Shown: piece after piece, positions 25,160-34,472 of the stretch
Numbering within the stretch: position 1 is the first letter of the stretch
Layout: each line of letters starts with the position of its first letter
NCBI GenBank assembly: GCA_964571765.1
Contig: CAZNDH010000004.1
Span: 1 to 64,000 of the forward strand
Length of the DNA stretch: 64,000 bases
Source of the DNA: ZC4RG35 sp964571765
Lineage (GTDB): Bacteria > Actinomycetota > Acidimicrobiia > Spongiisociales > ZC4RG35
Reading direction: 5' to 3'
Notes under the pieces: model-generated
Seen by the model: the letters and a program-made list of their open reading frames with translations, nothing else
Told to the model about the DNA's origin: nothing
The model's database searches: none
Made by a program: the position numbers and the translations under genes

Positions 25160-26044
25160 CTAGATCCGCCCGAGGATCAATGCCAGTTCCTCGACTCCGG
25201 CGGCGTCGATCGGGTCCAGCACCACCTGGAGGTGGTCGATCCCCTCTCGAGCGAAGCCTTCTACCGCCTGGGGAAACGATGCCGCCGGGATCGGCTCCGT
25301 CTCTGGCCGCTCGTCACTGCCGGCCTCCCTGCCCTCGCCTCGGGGGAGCTGCACATAGACCGCCGCCGTCTTGACCAGTGAGCCCGGGTCCCGACCAACA
25401 CGGCGACAGGCCTCATCGACAGTGGCGGTCAAGGTCTCGATCCCTTCCGGCCGGTTTCCGTAGTGGGTGTGCCAGGTGTTCCACATGTCGACGTGGGGCA
25501 GGGTGATCGCCAGCATCCGGGCGCCGTTGGAGCCCACCATGAGGGGAAGATCGGCGCGGGGACGTGGAACAAGCTCACAATCCCTCAGGGTGTAGTGCTC
25601 CCCCTGGTGGTCGATGGCACCACGGCGTATCAGGGTGCGGATGATGGTGAACGCCTCCTCGAAGCGGTCGACCCTCCGGTCATAGGGGAAGCCGAAGGCC
25701 CGATACTCCACCTGGTTCCACCCGGCACCGAGCCCGAGGACCAACCGCCCCCCACTGATGTCATCCACCGTGGCAGCCTTCTTGGCCAGGATCCCCGGAG
25801 CGTGGAACGAGGTGGCCGCCACCAGCGGGCCCAGGGTGACCCGCTCGGTGGCCTCGGCCAGGGCTGCAAGGGCACTCCAACACTCGAAGGGCCCTCGGGC
25901 GGCGCCCTCATCATCCCGATAGAGGAGATGGTCCCCCACCCAGATCGAGTCGAGCCCGCACTGCTCGGCGGTCGACGCCACCTGACGCACCTCGCCCCAG
26001 GACACCGGACGCTCCACCTCGGGGAGCTGGACTCCGATCTTCAC
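25160..26044 (-). CDS. LLM-class (F420-dependent type) oxidoreductase
   Basis: A 294-residue luciferase-like TIM-barrel protein starting VKIGVQLPEVERPVSW. The block GGRLVLGLGAGWNQVEYRAFG and the late DLPLMVGSNGARML are typical of actinobacterial F420-dependent members. The GTG at 26044 overlaps the MFS stop as GTGA, making it the last gene of the heme operon. F420 use is inferred from family; cofG and cofH lie elsewhere in the window. Substrate unknown. Confidence 0.85.
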   Translation of the reverse strand: MKIGVQLPEVERPVSWGEVRQVASTAEQCGLDSIWVGDHLLYRDDEGAARGPFECWSALAALAEATERVTLGPLVAATSFHAPGILAKKAATVDDISGGRLVLGLGAGWNQVEYRAFGFPYDRRVDRFEEAFTIIRTLIRRGAIDHQGEHYTLRDCELVPRPRADLPLMVGSNGARMLAITLPHVDMWNTWHTHYGNRPEGIETLTATVDEACRRVGRDPGSLVKTAAVYVQLPRGEGREAGSDERPETEPIPAASFPQAVEGFAREGIDHLQVVLDPIDAAGVEELALILGRI

Positions 26045-27207
26045 CTGGCGATGGTAGGGCTTGCACCCTCCGACCCAGCCGGACCGAGACGTGGGACCAG
26101 GCCGAAGGCAGCGAGAGTGAGAGCTGCGGCCACCGCGTAGGGCAGCGGGGTGGCGACGGCGAACAGGGCACCACCGAGCAACGGACCGCACACCCGGGCC
26201 AGACCCCCGGCGGACTGCTGGGCCCCGAGGGTCGCTCCGGATCGCCCCGGGACTGCAGCGGCAACCGCCGAAGCCAGGGTGGGGGTGAGCATCCCCTGAC
26301 CGACGGCGAGCAGGGCCAACCCGGGAACGAGGAGGGCCCATGTCCCCGCCCCGGCGAGCAAACCGAGGCCCAGGGCATTGAGCGCCAGTCCAAGCCGGAT
26401 CGCCGCCCCCTCCCCCACCATGGGAACAACCCGGCCCACCAACACTCCCTGGGTCAAGACCAGGACCAGGCCGACGCCCGCAAAGACGAGGGCAACCGAG
26501 CTCTCGTTCATGCCCAACCTGCTCGATCCGAGGAGGGAAAAGGTCGTCTCGAAGGCAGCGAATGCGGTCACCCCGATAAAGGTGAGGACGACGAGGCGCA
26601 ATGCCGTCGAGGAGAGCGCCCTTGGTGCCCCGGAGTGCGAGGTCGACAGTCCCTTGCTCAGCGTCTCGGGGATCCGGAAATACCCTGCTACCAGGTTGGC
26701 GGTCGATATCCCCGCGGCGACCAGGAAGGGAAGGGCCGGTGAGCCCAAGGCGGCCAGGGCACCGATCGACGGGCCCACCACGAAGCCGAGGCCAAAGGCG
26801 GCGCCGAGCAGTCCCATGAGACGCGGTCGTTGGGCCGGCTCGGCAATGTCGGCGACGGTGGCACGGGCCACGGCGACACTGGCTCCCGAGGCACCATCGA
26901 TCATCCTGCCCAGGAACAGAAGCGGCAATGAGCCAGCCAGACCGAGGATCAGGCTGCCCACGGCCGATCCGGCGATGGTGACCAGGAGAATCGGCCGACG
27001 GCCGACGCGATCGGAGATCCTCCCCCAGATCGGGGAGAAGACGAACTGGGACAGGGAATAGGAGGCGAAGAGGAGCCCTATGGTCGCCGGTCCGGCGCCG
27101 AAGCGCTCTGCGTAGAGCGGAAGGATCGGGATGATGATGCCGAAACCGAGCAAGTCGACCGCAACCGCGGTCCACACCGCCCAGAAGCCCCGGGGTGTGC
27201 GGCTCAT
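26041..27207 (-). CDS. MFS transporter in the heme operon
   Basis: A 388-residue twelve-segment MFS protein of the TetA/drug:proton antiporter kind, with motif A GRISDRVGRRPI between segments 2 and 3 and the VGPSIGAL motif C region. The ATG at 27207 overlaps the hemY stop as ATGA; longer in-frame extensions fall inside hemY. Co-translation with heme genes suggests export of a tetrapyrrole or precursor, but that is only inference. Confidence 0.85.
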   Translation of the reverse strand: MSRTPRGFWAVWTAVAVDLLGFGIIIPILPLYAERFGAGPATIGLLFASYSLSQFVFSPIWGRISDRVGRRPILLVTIAGSAVGSLILGLAGSLPLLFLGRMIDGASGASVAVARATVADIAEPAQRPRLMGLLGAAFGLGFVVGPSIGALAALGSPALPFLVAAGISTANLVAGYFRIPETLSKGLSTSHSGAPRALSSTALRLVVLTFIGVTAFAAFETTFSLLGSSRLGMNESSVALVFAGVGLVLVLTQGVLVGRVVPMVGEGAAIRLGLALNALGLGLLAGAGTWALLVPGLALLAVGQGMLTPTLASAVAAAVPGRSGATLGAQQSAGGLARVCGPLLGGALFAVATPLPYAVAAALTLAAFGLVPRLGPAGSEGASPTIAR

Positions 27208-28511
27208 CCGACCACCCCTGCCGCCAGGCGGCGTGCGTCGGTCGCCAGCTGGGCAATCCCGACACCCCGGTAGCCCCACCCGGTGAGGAATAAGCCGTCC
27301 GGGGATGACCTGGCGAGATGTCGCAGCCAATCCTCGTGCCCCACCCCGTACTGGGGGATGCCCGGCCGATGTCTGACGACTTCGGTGAACTGTGGCGAGA
27401 GATCGGCGTTCACGATTTGGGACAGCTCGGAGACCACCTTCTCCACCACCCTGTCGTCATCCATCGCGACGATTCCCGGGTCGGGGAGGCCACCGGCGAT
27501 CACCTTGACCAGGGCGTGACCCGGCGGAGCCCGATGGGGGGCATAGGAGGACTCGAGGAGCACACCTCTGGTGGCCAGTTCCGGCGGGCGAGTGGTCAGG
27601 ATGCCGTAGCCCTCGGGAAGGGCTAGGTCGTCCTCGGAGCCCCCCAGCCAGACCACCACTACCGGCGCGTGGCGCGCCCACGCCAGGGAGTCGGCGATCG
27701 GACCGTCGAGCACCGATCGCGCCGATAGGGGGTTACAGGCGAGGACCACCGTTTCGACATCGAAGGTGGCATCGCCCTCCACCTTCCACCTCCGACCGTT
27801 CTGCCGCACCGTCTCGACACCCAGCCCGGGGCGGAACCGGGGCCCGAGCGCGGCGGCCACGGCGTCCGCCAGACCCGACACCGACACCGCCGGAACGTGG
27901 ATCTGCCGCTTCTGGTGACCTCGACGCCTTCGGCGCCAGGCGCTGAGCGCAGCCCGGGTCAGCGAACCGGTGTCTTCTACGGCGGCCACCAATGAGGGGA
28001 AGGCCGACCGCGCCGACAGCTCACCGGGATCCCCGGCGAAGGCACCCGACGCAGCCAACCACGAGGCCGTCGCCCCCAGACCCTGTCCCAGCCTCCGGAC
28101 CAGGAATGCCTCCAGGCTCTCATCGTCCCGGTTCGCTGGCTCTCTCACGGTGGCCTCAACCAGGCCACGACCCTTGGCCCGAGCCGAAGCCAACGGTGAG
28201 AGGAGCAATCCCGGGCCGGCAACCAGGGCGACCAGGCCCTGGCCACTCCATACATACCGCCCTTCGACGGGAAGCCGAGCCGGGATGGTCGCGGTGCCCA
28301 CCCCCTCCAGGATCGGTGTCAGGTCGGGATGGGGAACGATCATCGAGCCCACTGCCGGCTCGAGCAGGTACCCATCCCGTTCGATGGTCCTGGCTATCCC
28401 ACCCGGGTGGGCTGCGGCCTCGAGGACAACCACCTCGTCGACCCCCTCCTCGACCAGGCTCCAAGCGGTGAACAGGCCGGCGAGCCCGCCGCCGACCACA
28501 CACACCCTCAC
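27204..28511 (-). CDS. hemY: Protoporphyrinogen/coproporphyrinogen oxidase (HemY/CgoX family)
   Basis: FAD-dependent six-electron oxidase of the late heme pathway. The 435-residue protein has the dinucleotide-binding N-terminus VCVVGGGLAGLFTAWSL and the C-terminal FAD contact GLFLTGWGYRGVGIAQLATDARRLA. Because hemF is in the same operon, the likely substrate is protoporphyrinogen IX rather than coproporphyrinogen III. It overlaps hemE upstream and the MFS gene downstream by 4 nt each. Confidence 0.88.
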   Translation of the reverse strand: MRVCVVGGGLAGLFTAWSLVEEGVDEVVVLEAAAHPGGIARTIERDGYLLEPAVGSMIVPHPDLTPILEGVGTATIPARLPVEGRYVWSGQGLVALVAGPGLLLSPLASARAKGRGLVEATVREPANRDDESLEAFLVRRLGQGLGATASWLAASGAFAGDPGELSARSAFPSLVAAVEDTGSLTRAALSAWRRRRRGHQKRQIHVPAVSVSGLADAVAAALGPRFRPGLGVETVRQNGRRWKVEGDATFDVETVVLACNPLSARSVLDGPIADSLAWARHAPVVVVWLGGSEDDLALPEGYGILTTRPPELATRGVLLESSYAPHRAPPGHALVKVIAGGLPDPGIVAMDDDRVVEKVVSELSQIVNADLSPQFTEVVRHRPGIPQYGVGHEDWLRHLARSSPDGLFLTGWGYRGVGIAQLATDARRLAAGVVG

Positions 28512-29500
28512 TCTCGTGCTGCCGCGACGAATGCGGCGACATGGCCCACCGGAGTGTGACGATCGATCCCGTGCCCCAGATTGATGATGTGCCCGGGCCG
28601 ATCACCGGCCCGGGCACGCAGGTCGGCCACCGAAGTGCGGATCGTGGTCGGGTCGGAACGGAGCACCGCCGGGTCGAGGTTGCCCTGAATGGCGCGACCG
28701 GCTCCCAGCAAAGGCCAAACCTCGTCAATGGGGGCCCGCCAGTCGACTCCGTAGCCCCATGCCCCCACCGCCGGCTGAAGATCGAGGGTGTGGCCGGCAC
28801 CCGGGGCAAAGTAGATGGTGGGGACGGAAAGGTGGTCGAGCGTCGCCCCGGCTGCTGGAAGCGCTAGGTCGGCGTATGTCGACCGGTCGAGGACACCCGC
28901 CCAGGTGTCGAACAGTTGGACGACGTCGGCGCCCGCAGCCACCTGCAGGGCCAGGTAGACATGCATCGCTCGAGCCAGGATCGATAGCGCCTCTCGCGCG
29001 GCAACCGGGTCGGAGCGAATAGCCGCCCGGAAATTTATGAAGTCCCTGGAGCTGCCACCTTCGACCAGGTACGCGAGCAAGGTGACCGGGGCGCCGGCGA
29101 AACCGATCACCGCCACTCGCTCGTCAACCGCGGCCCGCACCATCCGCACTGTCTCGGCTACGAACGCCACCCTCTCGGCATCCAACGCCTTCATCCCGGC
29201 GACCTCAGCGAGGCTGTGGGGACGAAGACGTGGGCCGGGATCGAATTCCATAGCCACCCCCATCGCCTCCAGCGGGGTCATGATGTCGGCGAAGATCACC
29301 GCTCCGTCCATGGCGAAGCGCCGGATCGGCTGGAGCGTGATTTCAGTGGCGACCTCGGGGGTCGACACCGCTTCCTGGAACTCATGCCGGCTGCGGAGCT
29401 CGCGATACTCCGGCAGGTACCGCCCGGCCTGACGCATGATCCAGACCGGAGGCCGGTCCAGTGGCTTGAGGTGCAGGGCGTCCACCAGTGGACGGCTCAC
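28508..29500 (-). CDS. hemE: Uroporphyrinogen III decarboxylase
   Basis: Converts uroporphyrinogen III to coproporphyrinogen III. The 330-residue TIM-barrel protein has the signature PVWIMRQAGRYLPEYRE near residues 18-34 with the substrate-binding arginines, the FADIMTPLEAMG acidic motif and the late NLGHGIDRHTPV. It overlaps hemL and hemY by 4 nt each. Confidence 0.96.
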   Translation of the reverse strand: MSRPLVDALHLKPLDRPPVWIMRQAGRYLPEYRELRSRHEFQEAVSTPEVATEITLQPIRRFAMDGAVIFADIMTPLEAMGVAMEFDPGPRLRPHSLAEVAGMKALDAERVAFVAETVRMVRAAVDERVAVIGFAGAPVTLLAYLVEGGSSRDFINFRAAIRSDPVAAREALSILARAMHVYLALQVAAGADVVQLFDTWAGVLDRSTYADLALPAAGATLDHLSVPTIYFAPGAGHTLDLQPAVGAWGYGVDWRAPIDEVWPLLGAGRAIQGNLDPAVLRSDPTTIRTSVADLRARAGDRPGHIINLGHGIDRHTPVGHVAAFVAAARE

Positions 29501-30777
29501 TGAGCCTCCCCGATCGCGGCGGTCAAAGCCGGAATCACCTCATCGATCACCTCGCGGTGGCTGTCCATGAGGAACAGGGCCTCGAATTGGGAAGGAGGAA
29601 GGAGCACTCCCCTTCTCAGGGCGGCCTGGAAGAAGCGAGAGAACCGATCCCGATCGATGGTGGCGGCCTCGTCCCACGACCGGACCGTCTCCGGCCCGAA
29701 GAACACCGTCAGCATGGCCCCCACCCTTTGCACACACCCGGGAACCCCATGCTCACCCAACGCCTTCGCCAGTGCCTCCTCGAGTCTGGCGCCCATCGCC
29801 TCGAGCCGTTCGTAGACCTCGGGATGATCGCGGAGCCGTCTCAATGTCACCACACCGGCCGCGGTGGCCAGCGGGTTACCGGCGAGGGTGCCCGCTTGAT
29901 AGACAGGTCCTTCCGGGGCCACCCGACGCATCAGATCGGATCTCCCGCCATAGGCCGCAGCCGGCGTCCCTCCGGCGACCACCTTGCCCAGGCAGGTCAG
30001 GTCCGGTCTCACTCCCCATCGCTCCTGGGCGCCACCCCGAGCCACCCGGAAACCCGTCATCACCTCGTCGAAGATCAGAAGGGCCTGATGTCGGTCGCAG
30101 AGCGCCCTCAAGCCGGCGAGAAATCCCTCTTCGGGTGGGACCACCCCCATATTCCCGGCGACCGGCTCGACGATGACCGCGGCGACGTCACCGGTATGGA
30201 GGGACTCCTCCACCGAGGCCAGGTCGTTGAACCGGGCCATCCTGGTGTCCCTGACCGTGGCAGCCGGGACACCGGGCGAATCCGGTTCCCCGAAGGTGGC
30301 GGCTCCGGACCCCGCCCTGACCAGGAATGGATCGGCGTGGCCGTGGTAGCACCCTTCGAACTTGACGACGCCAGGACGGCCGGTGGCCGCCCGGGCAACA
30401 CGAAGAGCGGAGGCAGTGGCCTCGGTGCCCGAGTTGACCATCCGAACCACCTCGACCGACGGGACCAGCTCGACGATCAGCTCGGCCAGCTCCACCTCCA
30501 ATGTTGTCGATGTCCCGAACGAAGTTCCCAGAGCAGCGGCGCCGGCGATGGCCTCGACGACCTCCGGGTCTGCATGCCCGAAGATCAGGGCGCCCCACGA
30601 GGCGATGAAGTCGAACAGGGTGTCACCATCCTCGGTGACTAGACGAGGGCCCTCGCCCCAAGCAATGAAGGGCGGGTCACAACGCACCGCTTTGAAGGCC
30701 CGGACCGGGGAGTTGACCCCGCCGGGCATGACCGCCAACGCCCTCCGGTAGAGATCGCCCGATCTGGGTCCACTCAT
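29497..30777 (-). CDS. hemL: Glutamate-1-semialdehyde 2,1-aminomutase
   Basis: PLP enzyme forming 5-aminolevulinate in the C5 pathway from the product of HemA. The 426-residue protein shows PGGVNSPVRAF, the NSGTEA phosphate-binding motif, FDEVMTGFRV and the PLP lysine in LTCLGKVVAGG. Normal length; overlaps hemB and hemE by 4 nt. Confidence 0.96.
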   Translation of the reverse strand: MSGPRSGDLYRRALAVMPGGVNSPVRAFKAVRCDPPFIAWGEGPRLVTEDGDTLFDFIASWGALIFGHADPEVVEAIAGAAALGTSFGTSTTLEVELAELIVELVPSVEVVRMVNSGTEATASALRVARAATGRPGVVKFEGCYHGHADPFLVRAGSGAATFGEPDSPGVPAATVRDTRMARFNDLASVEESLHTGDVAAVIVEPVAGNMGVVPPEEGFLAGLRALCDRHQALLIFDEVMTGFRVARGGAQERWGVRPDLTCLGKVVAGGTPAAAYGGRSDLMRRVAPEGPVYQAGTLAGNPLATAAGVVTLRRLRDHPEVYERLEAMGARLEEALAKALGEHGVPGCVQRVGAMLTVFFGPETVRSWDEAATIDRDRFSRFFQAALRRGVLLPPSQFEALFLMDSHREVIDEVIPALTAAIGEAQ

Positions 30778-31754
30778 GCCGACCTCAGCAGGTGGGCGGC
30801 GCGGATGGCGTAGTAAGTGAGGATGATCCCCGCCCCCGCCCTGCTGATACCGGTGAGCGACTCGATCATCACCCGTTCGCCGTCGATCCAGCCATTGGCG
30901 GCGGCCGCTTCGATCATCGAGTACTCACCCGAGACCTGATAGGCGGCCACCGGGACCTCGAAGTGAGCACGCACCGCGGCAATCACATCCAAATAGGGCC
31001 CGGCGGGTTTGACCATCACCATGTCGGCCCCCTCGGCAAGGTCGGCTGCCACCTCGACCAGTGCTTCTCGGAAGTTGGCCGGGTCCATCTGATGGCTCTT
31101 GCGATCGCCAAAGGCCGGAGTCGACCCTGCCGCCTCCCGGAACGGGCCGTAGAAGGCGCTGGCGTACTTCGCCGAGTATGAGCAGATCGCCAGTTCTGGA
31201 TGCCCGGCATCGTCCAGGGCGGTCCGCACCGCACCGACCCGGCCGTCCATCATGTCGGAGGGGGCGATGATGTCGGCACCGGCCTCGGCGTAGGTCACCG
31301 CCGCCCGCGCCAGAAGGGGAAGGGTGGCATCGTTGTCGATCTCACCGTCACGAAGCAAGCCACAGTGGCCATGGCTGGTGTACTCGCACAGACAGACATC
31401 GGCCCAGACCACCATCCCTGGGACCGATTCCTTGATGGTGGTGATGGCCCGCGGAACCGGTCCGTCCGGATCCCATGACCCGGTGCCTTGTTCGTCCTTG
31501 TCGTCAGGGACGCCGAAGAGGAGGACACCCCCCACACCTTCCGCCGCCGCTTGCTCGACCAGGGGGATCACCCGATCCACGGAAAGCTGGGACTGTCCCG
31601 GCATCGATCCGATCGGGTTGTCAACCTCTCGGCCCGGCGCCACGAACAAGGGTTGGACCAAGCTGGCCGGGTGGAGGCGGGTCTCGGCAACCATCTGTCG
31701 CAGCTGGGGGGAGCGGCGCAGCCTCCGATTGCGGGTCACAGGATATCCGGTCAT
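30774..31754 (-). CDS. hemB: Porphobilinogen synthase (5-aminolevulinate dehydratase)
   Basis: Joins two 5-aminolevulinates into porphobilinogen. The 326-residue protein has the zinc-type cysteine motif C121-x-C123-x7-C131 (VCLCEYTSHGHCG) and active-site lysines in YSAKYASAFYGPFR and VMVKPAGPYLD, so it is a Zn- rather than purely Mg-dependent form. The ATG at 31754 overlaps the hemD stop as ATGA; longer frames run into hemD. Confidence 0.96.
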   Translation of the reverse strand: MTGYPVTRNRRLRRSPQLRQMVAETRLHPASLVQPLFVAPGREVDNPIGSMPGQSQLSVDRVIPLVEQAAAEGVGGVLLFGVPDDKDEQGTGSWDPDGPVPRAITTIKESVPGMVVWADVCLCEYTSHGHCGLLRDGEIDNDATLPLLARAAVTYAEAGADIIAPSDMMDGRVGAVRTALDDAGHPELAICSYSAKYASAFYGPFREAAGSTPAFGDRKSHQMDPANFREALVEVAADLAEGADMVMVKPAGPYLDVIAAVRAHFEVPVAAYQVSGEYSMIEAAAANGWIDGERVMIESLTGISRAGAGIILTYYAIRAAHLLRSA

Positions 31755-32425
31755 CCTCCCAGCCTCTCCGCCATGGCCCGGACCAGCTCGGTGAAACCAG
31801 GCCGTGACGGGACCACCTGGTCGGTCACACCCTGTTCCCGTAGGGTCCTGGCGGTGGTCGTCCCGATCGCCCCGACCAGCACCGACTCGAAGTCCCGGCT
31901 GATGCTCCAACCGGCCACGGCCAACGGCGACCCGAACAAGGCGCCCTCGACCGGGTCGGGGCCGGGTGACACCGGGACGGTCTCGTAGACCGCTACCGCG
32001 CGGACTATGGCGCCCCTGGTGATCAATGCCTTCTCCGTGGCTGGATCGGCCGCTCGGGCGTGGGGGAAAACAACTCGCCTTCCGGCCACATCGAGCTCGG
32101 CGACGAGCTCGGCGGCTCCAGAAGGCCCTACCGCGGCCACGCTTCCGCCGGCCAACTCCACAGCATGGGCGGTTGCAGGGCCTACTGCAGCCACCGGCAC
32201 CTTGGGCATCCCTCCACAGGGCCAGGTGATCCAGATCGCCCGCGCCGAGGTGACGAGTATCAAGTCGGCCCCCGCCGCCTCGCGGCGTACTCGGTCGAGA
32301 AGCGATTCCGGCTCGGGTCTCACCGCGATGCACGGGAGGAGGATCGGCTCGAGCCCATGTGCGGCCAGGGCCCCGGCGACTACTTCCGACCCTTCGATAG
32401 CGGTGGTGACAGCCACCCTGGTCAC
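31751..32425 (-). CDS. hemD: Uroporphyrinogen III synthase
   Basis: Closes and isomerises hydroxymethylbilane to uroporphyrinogen III. The 224-residue protein is as divergent as HemD usually is, but has the two-domain pattern with LILVTSARAIW and VAAVGPATAHAVE, and its place between hemC and hemB is diagnostic. The GTG at 32425 overlaps the hemC stop as GTGA. Confidence 0.88.
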   Translation of the reverse strand: MTRVAVTTAIEGSEVVAGALAAHGLEPILLPCIAVRPEPESLLDRVRREAAGADLILVTSARAIWITWPCGGMPKVPVAAVGPATAHAVELAGGSVAAVGPSGAAELVAELDVAGRRVVFPHARAADPATEKALITRGAIVRAVAVYETVPVSPGPDPVEGALFGSPLAVAGWSISRDFESVLVGAIGTTTARTLREQGVTDQVVPSRPGFTELVRAMAERLGG

Positions 32426-33279
32426 AACCCGAGCCTGTTCCCGACCAGACCGGCAAGAACGTCCGGGTCGGTGTTGCTTGCCTTTGCCCGTCTCGGACCG
32501 GAGCTGTCGGCGACGAAGGCCCACATGGTGAGCTGGTTGTCCTCGGCAAGGGCGACCGCCCCCAGTGCCGACCGGCACCCGGCACCGGTCGATGCGAGCA
32601 GGGACCTCTCGGCCTCGACTTCTCGCCTCGTCGGCCGATGATCGATCCGGGACACCAACCGCCGCACCTCAGGGACGTCTCCCACCTCGACGGCCAGGGC
32701 TCCCTGGGAGGGCGCCGGCACCATCTCGGCCACCTCGAAGCGCTGGTCCGCCCGGCTGCTGAGACCGGATCGGTCCAGCCCTGCCTGGGCCAGGATCACG
32801 GCGTCATACTCGCCCGAGTCGACCTTCCCCAGCCGGGTGTCGACGTTCCCCCTGATATCCGCAACCTCGACGTCGGGGCGCAGCAGGGCGATCTGGGCAC
32901 CTCGTCTCGGGCTCCCGGTTCCGACCCGGGCCCCCGTGGGCAGGCCGGGGAGGGTTGCCCCGCAGATGGCGTCCCAGGGTGAGCCTCTCTCCGGATAGAA
33001 GGCGGTCAAACCTTGAGGGCCGGACACCGGGAGGTCCTTACACGAGTGGACTGCCAGGTCTGCTCGTCCTTCGATGACTGCGTGCTGGACGGCCCGGACG
33101 AATGCACCCACCTCGGTGAGAGCTGCAACCGGGGTGGTGCTATCGAGGTCACCGGTACTGGTCACCTCGACCAGCTCGATTGTCACCTCCCGATGAGCGG
33201 CCATCAATAGTTCTCCTACCCACCGAGCTTGGGTCATCGCCAGATGAGAGCCCCGGGTGGCGATTCGGACCCTCTTCAA
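32422..33279 (-). CDS. hemC: Hydroxymethylbilane synthase (porphobilinogen deaminase)
   Basis: Polymerises four porphobilinogens. The 285-residue protein has RIATRGSHLAMTQARWV, the VHSCKDLP and GTGSPRR motifs, DIRGNVDTRLGK and the dipyrromethane-cofactor cysteine C235 in GAGCRSALGA. It starts with a TTG whose last two bases lie in the hemA stop codon (TTGA). Slightly short for the family (about 300), mainly at the C-terminus. Confidence 0.95.
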   Translation of the reverse strand: MKRVRIATRGSHLAMTQARWVGELLMAAHREVTIELVEVTSTGDLDSTTPVAALTEVGAFVRAVQHAVIEGRADLAVHSCKDLPVSGPQGLTAFYPERGSPWDAICGATLPGLPTGARVGTGSPRRGAQIALLRPDVEVADIRGNVDTRLGKVDSGEYDAVILAQAGLDRSGLSSRADQRFEVAEMVPAPSQGALAVEVGDVPEVRRLVSRIDHRPTRREVEAERSLLASTGAGCRSALGAVALAEDNQLTMWAFVADSSGPRRAKASNTDPDVLAGLVGNRLGL

Positions 33280-34472
33280 TCCTCAACTCCGAAGGCTTCG
33301 GCCACTACATCGAGGGCCTCTGGGGCACGGTCAGGGTGCTTGACGTATGAGATCGGCCCGGCGATCAGGGTCCGGGCAACGGTGTGGGCGGTCTGGCGCA
33401 GCACCGCCAGGTCCTCCTCGGAGGAGAGGCGTGTGCCGAAGCGGGCCACGGTGCTGTCGACGATGTAGTCCGCCTGCCTAGTCAATCCTCCGATGATTGG
33501 GCCCAGTTGATGATGTTCGCTGTAGGCGCGGAAGGCCTCGCGCGCTCCGGCCCTCACCAGCGGGTCGGCCTGGTCCGAGCGGGGGCGTCGTCCCGCCAGC
33601 CGGGCCAGATCGTCTATCCCCAGGTAGCGAAGGGAAGGGGATGTCCCCCCCGGGAAGTCGGGTGGCATCGCCATGTCCACCAGAGTGAGCGGAAGCGCCC
33701 TGCGCTGCAGCGTCTCGACAAGGGGCGCCGGCTGGATTAATCGCTTTTTGGCCGAGGTCGCCGAAATGACTGCGGGGAAGGTCTCCAACGCCTCGGTGGT
33801 GCGGTCCAAACCCCAGATGTCGGCCGCTTCCAGCCACACCTTCTGCGGGCTGCGGGCCACCACAGTGACCGGAGGCGGCGCCGGGAGGCTCTGGAGCGCC
33901 CTGACCACCGCGGTGGCCATCACCCCTGATCCGAAGACGGCGACGCGGTCCTCACCCCCTACTACCTGGGCAGCCACCGCGGCCAGGGAGTCGTGAGGTG
34001 CCCCGGGCATCTCTTCACGAGCTCGGCGGCCCACTGCGACCGCGGCCTCGATGAGACGGCCGAAGATGCCGGTGATCGCTCCCGACACTGACGCCCGGGC
34101 CAGGGACTGGCGGAACTGGGCGAACACCTCGCCTTCACCCCGGATCGGCGACTCCAGGCCAGCCGCCACCCGGTAGAGGTGCTCCACCGCATCGGCATCG
34201 TGGCGCACCGTTGCCATCGCCACCTCAGGCCTGTCCCCGAAGACCCTGGCTAGCGTCTCACCCAGCTGGTCGAGGCCCCCGGCCACAACCACCTCGATAC
34301 GCAAGCAGGTGTCGAAGACGAAAGTGCGTCCGTCGGGCTCCACCCGACGCCGGGAGCCGACGAGGACCGCCCGAGCGCTCATGTCCACCTCGGGATAGGC
34401 GAAGGTGGCCGAGGAGACCCGGTTGGGCTGTGATAGCCGACCGATTCCATCCACGCCGGTCACCCCCACCAC
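33276..34472 (-). CDS. hemA: Glutamyl-tRNA reductase
   Basis: NADPH-dependent reduction of glutamyl-tRNA to glutamate-1-semialdehyde, the first committed step of the C5 pathway. The 398-residue protein keeps the catalytic cysteine C56 and R58, but the conserved TCNR motif reads TCLR. ESPIRGEGEVFAQFRQSL and the Rossmann VAVFGSGVMATAVV are typical. The first 55 residues are shorter and more divergent than usual. The stop of hemF overlaps its start by 13 nt. Confidence 0.92.
   Translation of the reverse strand: MVGVTGVDGIGRLSQPNRVSSATFAYPEVDMSARAVLVGSRRRVEPDGRTFVFDTCLRIEVVVAGGLDQLGETLARVFGDRPEVAMATVRHDADAVEHLYRVAAGLESPIRGEGEVFAQFRQSLARASVSGAITGIFGRLIEAAVAVGRRAREEMPGAPHDSLAAVAAQVVGGEDRVAVFGSGVMATAVVRALQSLPAPPPVTVVARSPQKVWLEAADIWGLDRTTEALETFPAVISATSAKKRLIQPAPLVETLQRRALPLTLVDMAMPPDFPGGTSPSLRYLGIDDLARLAGRRPRSDQADPLVRAGAREAFRAYSEHHQLGPIIGGLTRQADYIVDSTVARFGTRLSSEEDLAVLRQTAHTVARTLIAGPISYVKHPDRAPEALDVVAEAFGVED

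Noticed and set aside
30774..32585. A 603-codon minus-strand frame containing hemB
   Set aside because: Codons upstream of ATG 31754 are the shadow of hemD and hemC in another frame; HemB length and the ATGA overlap fix the start.
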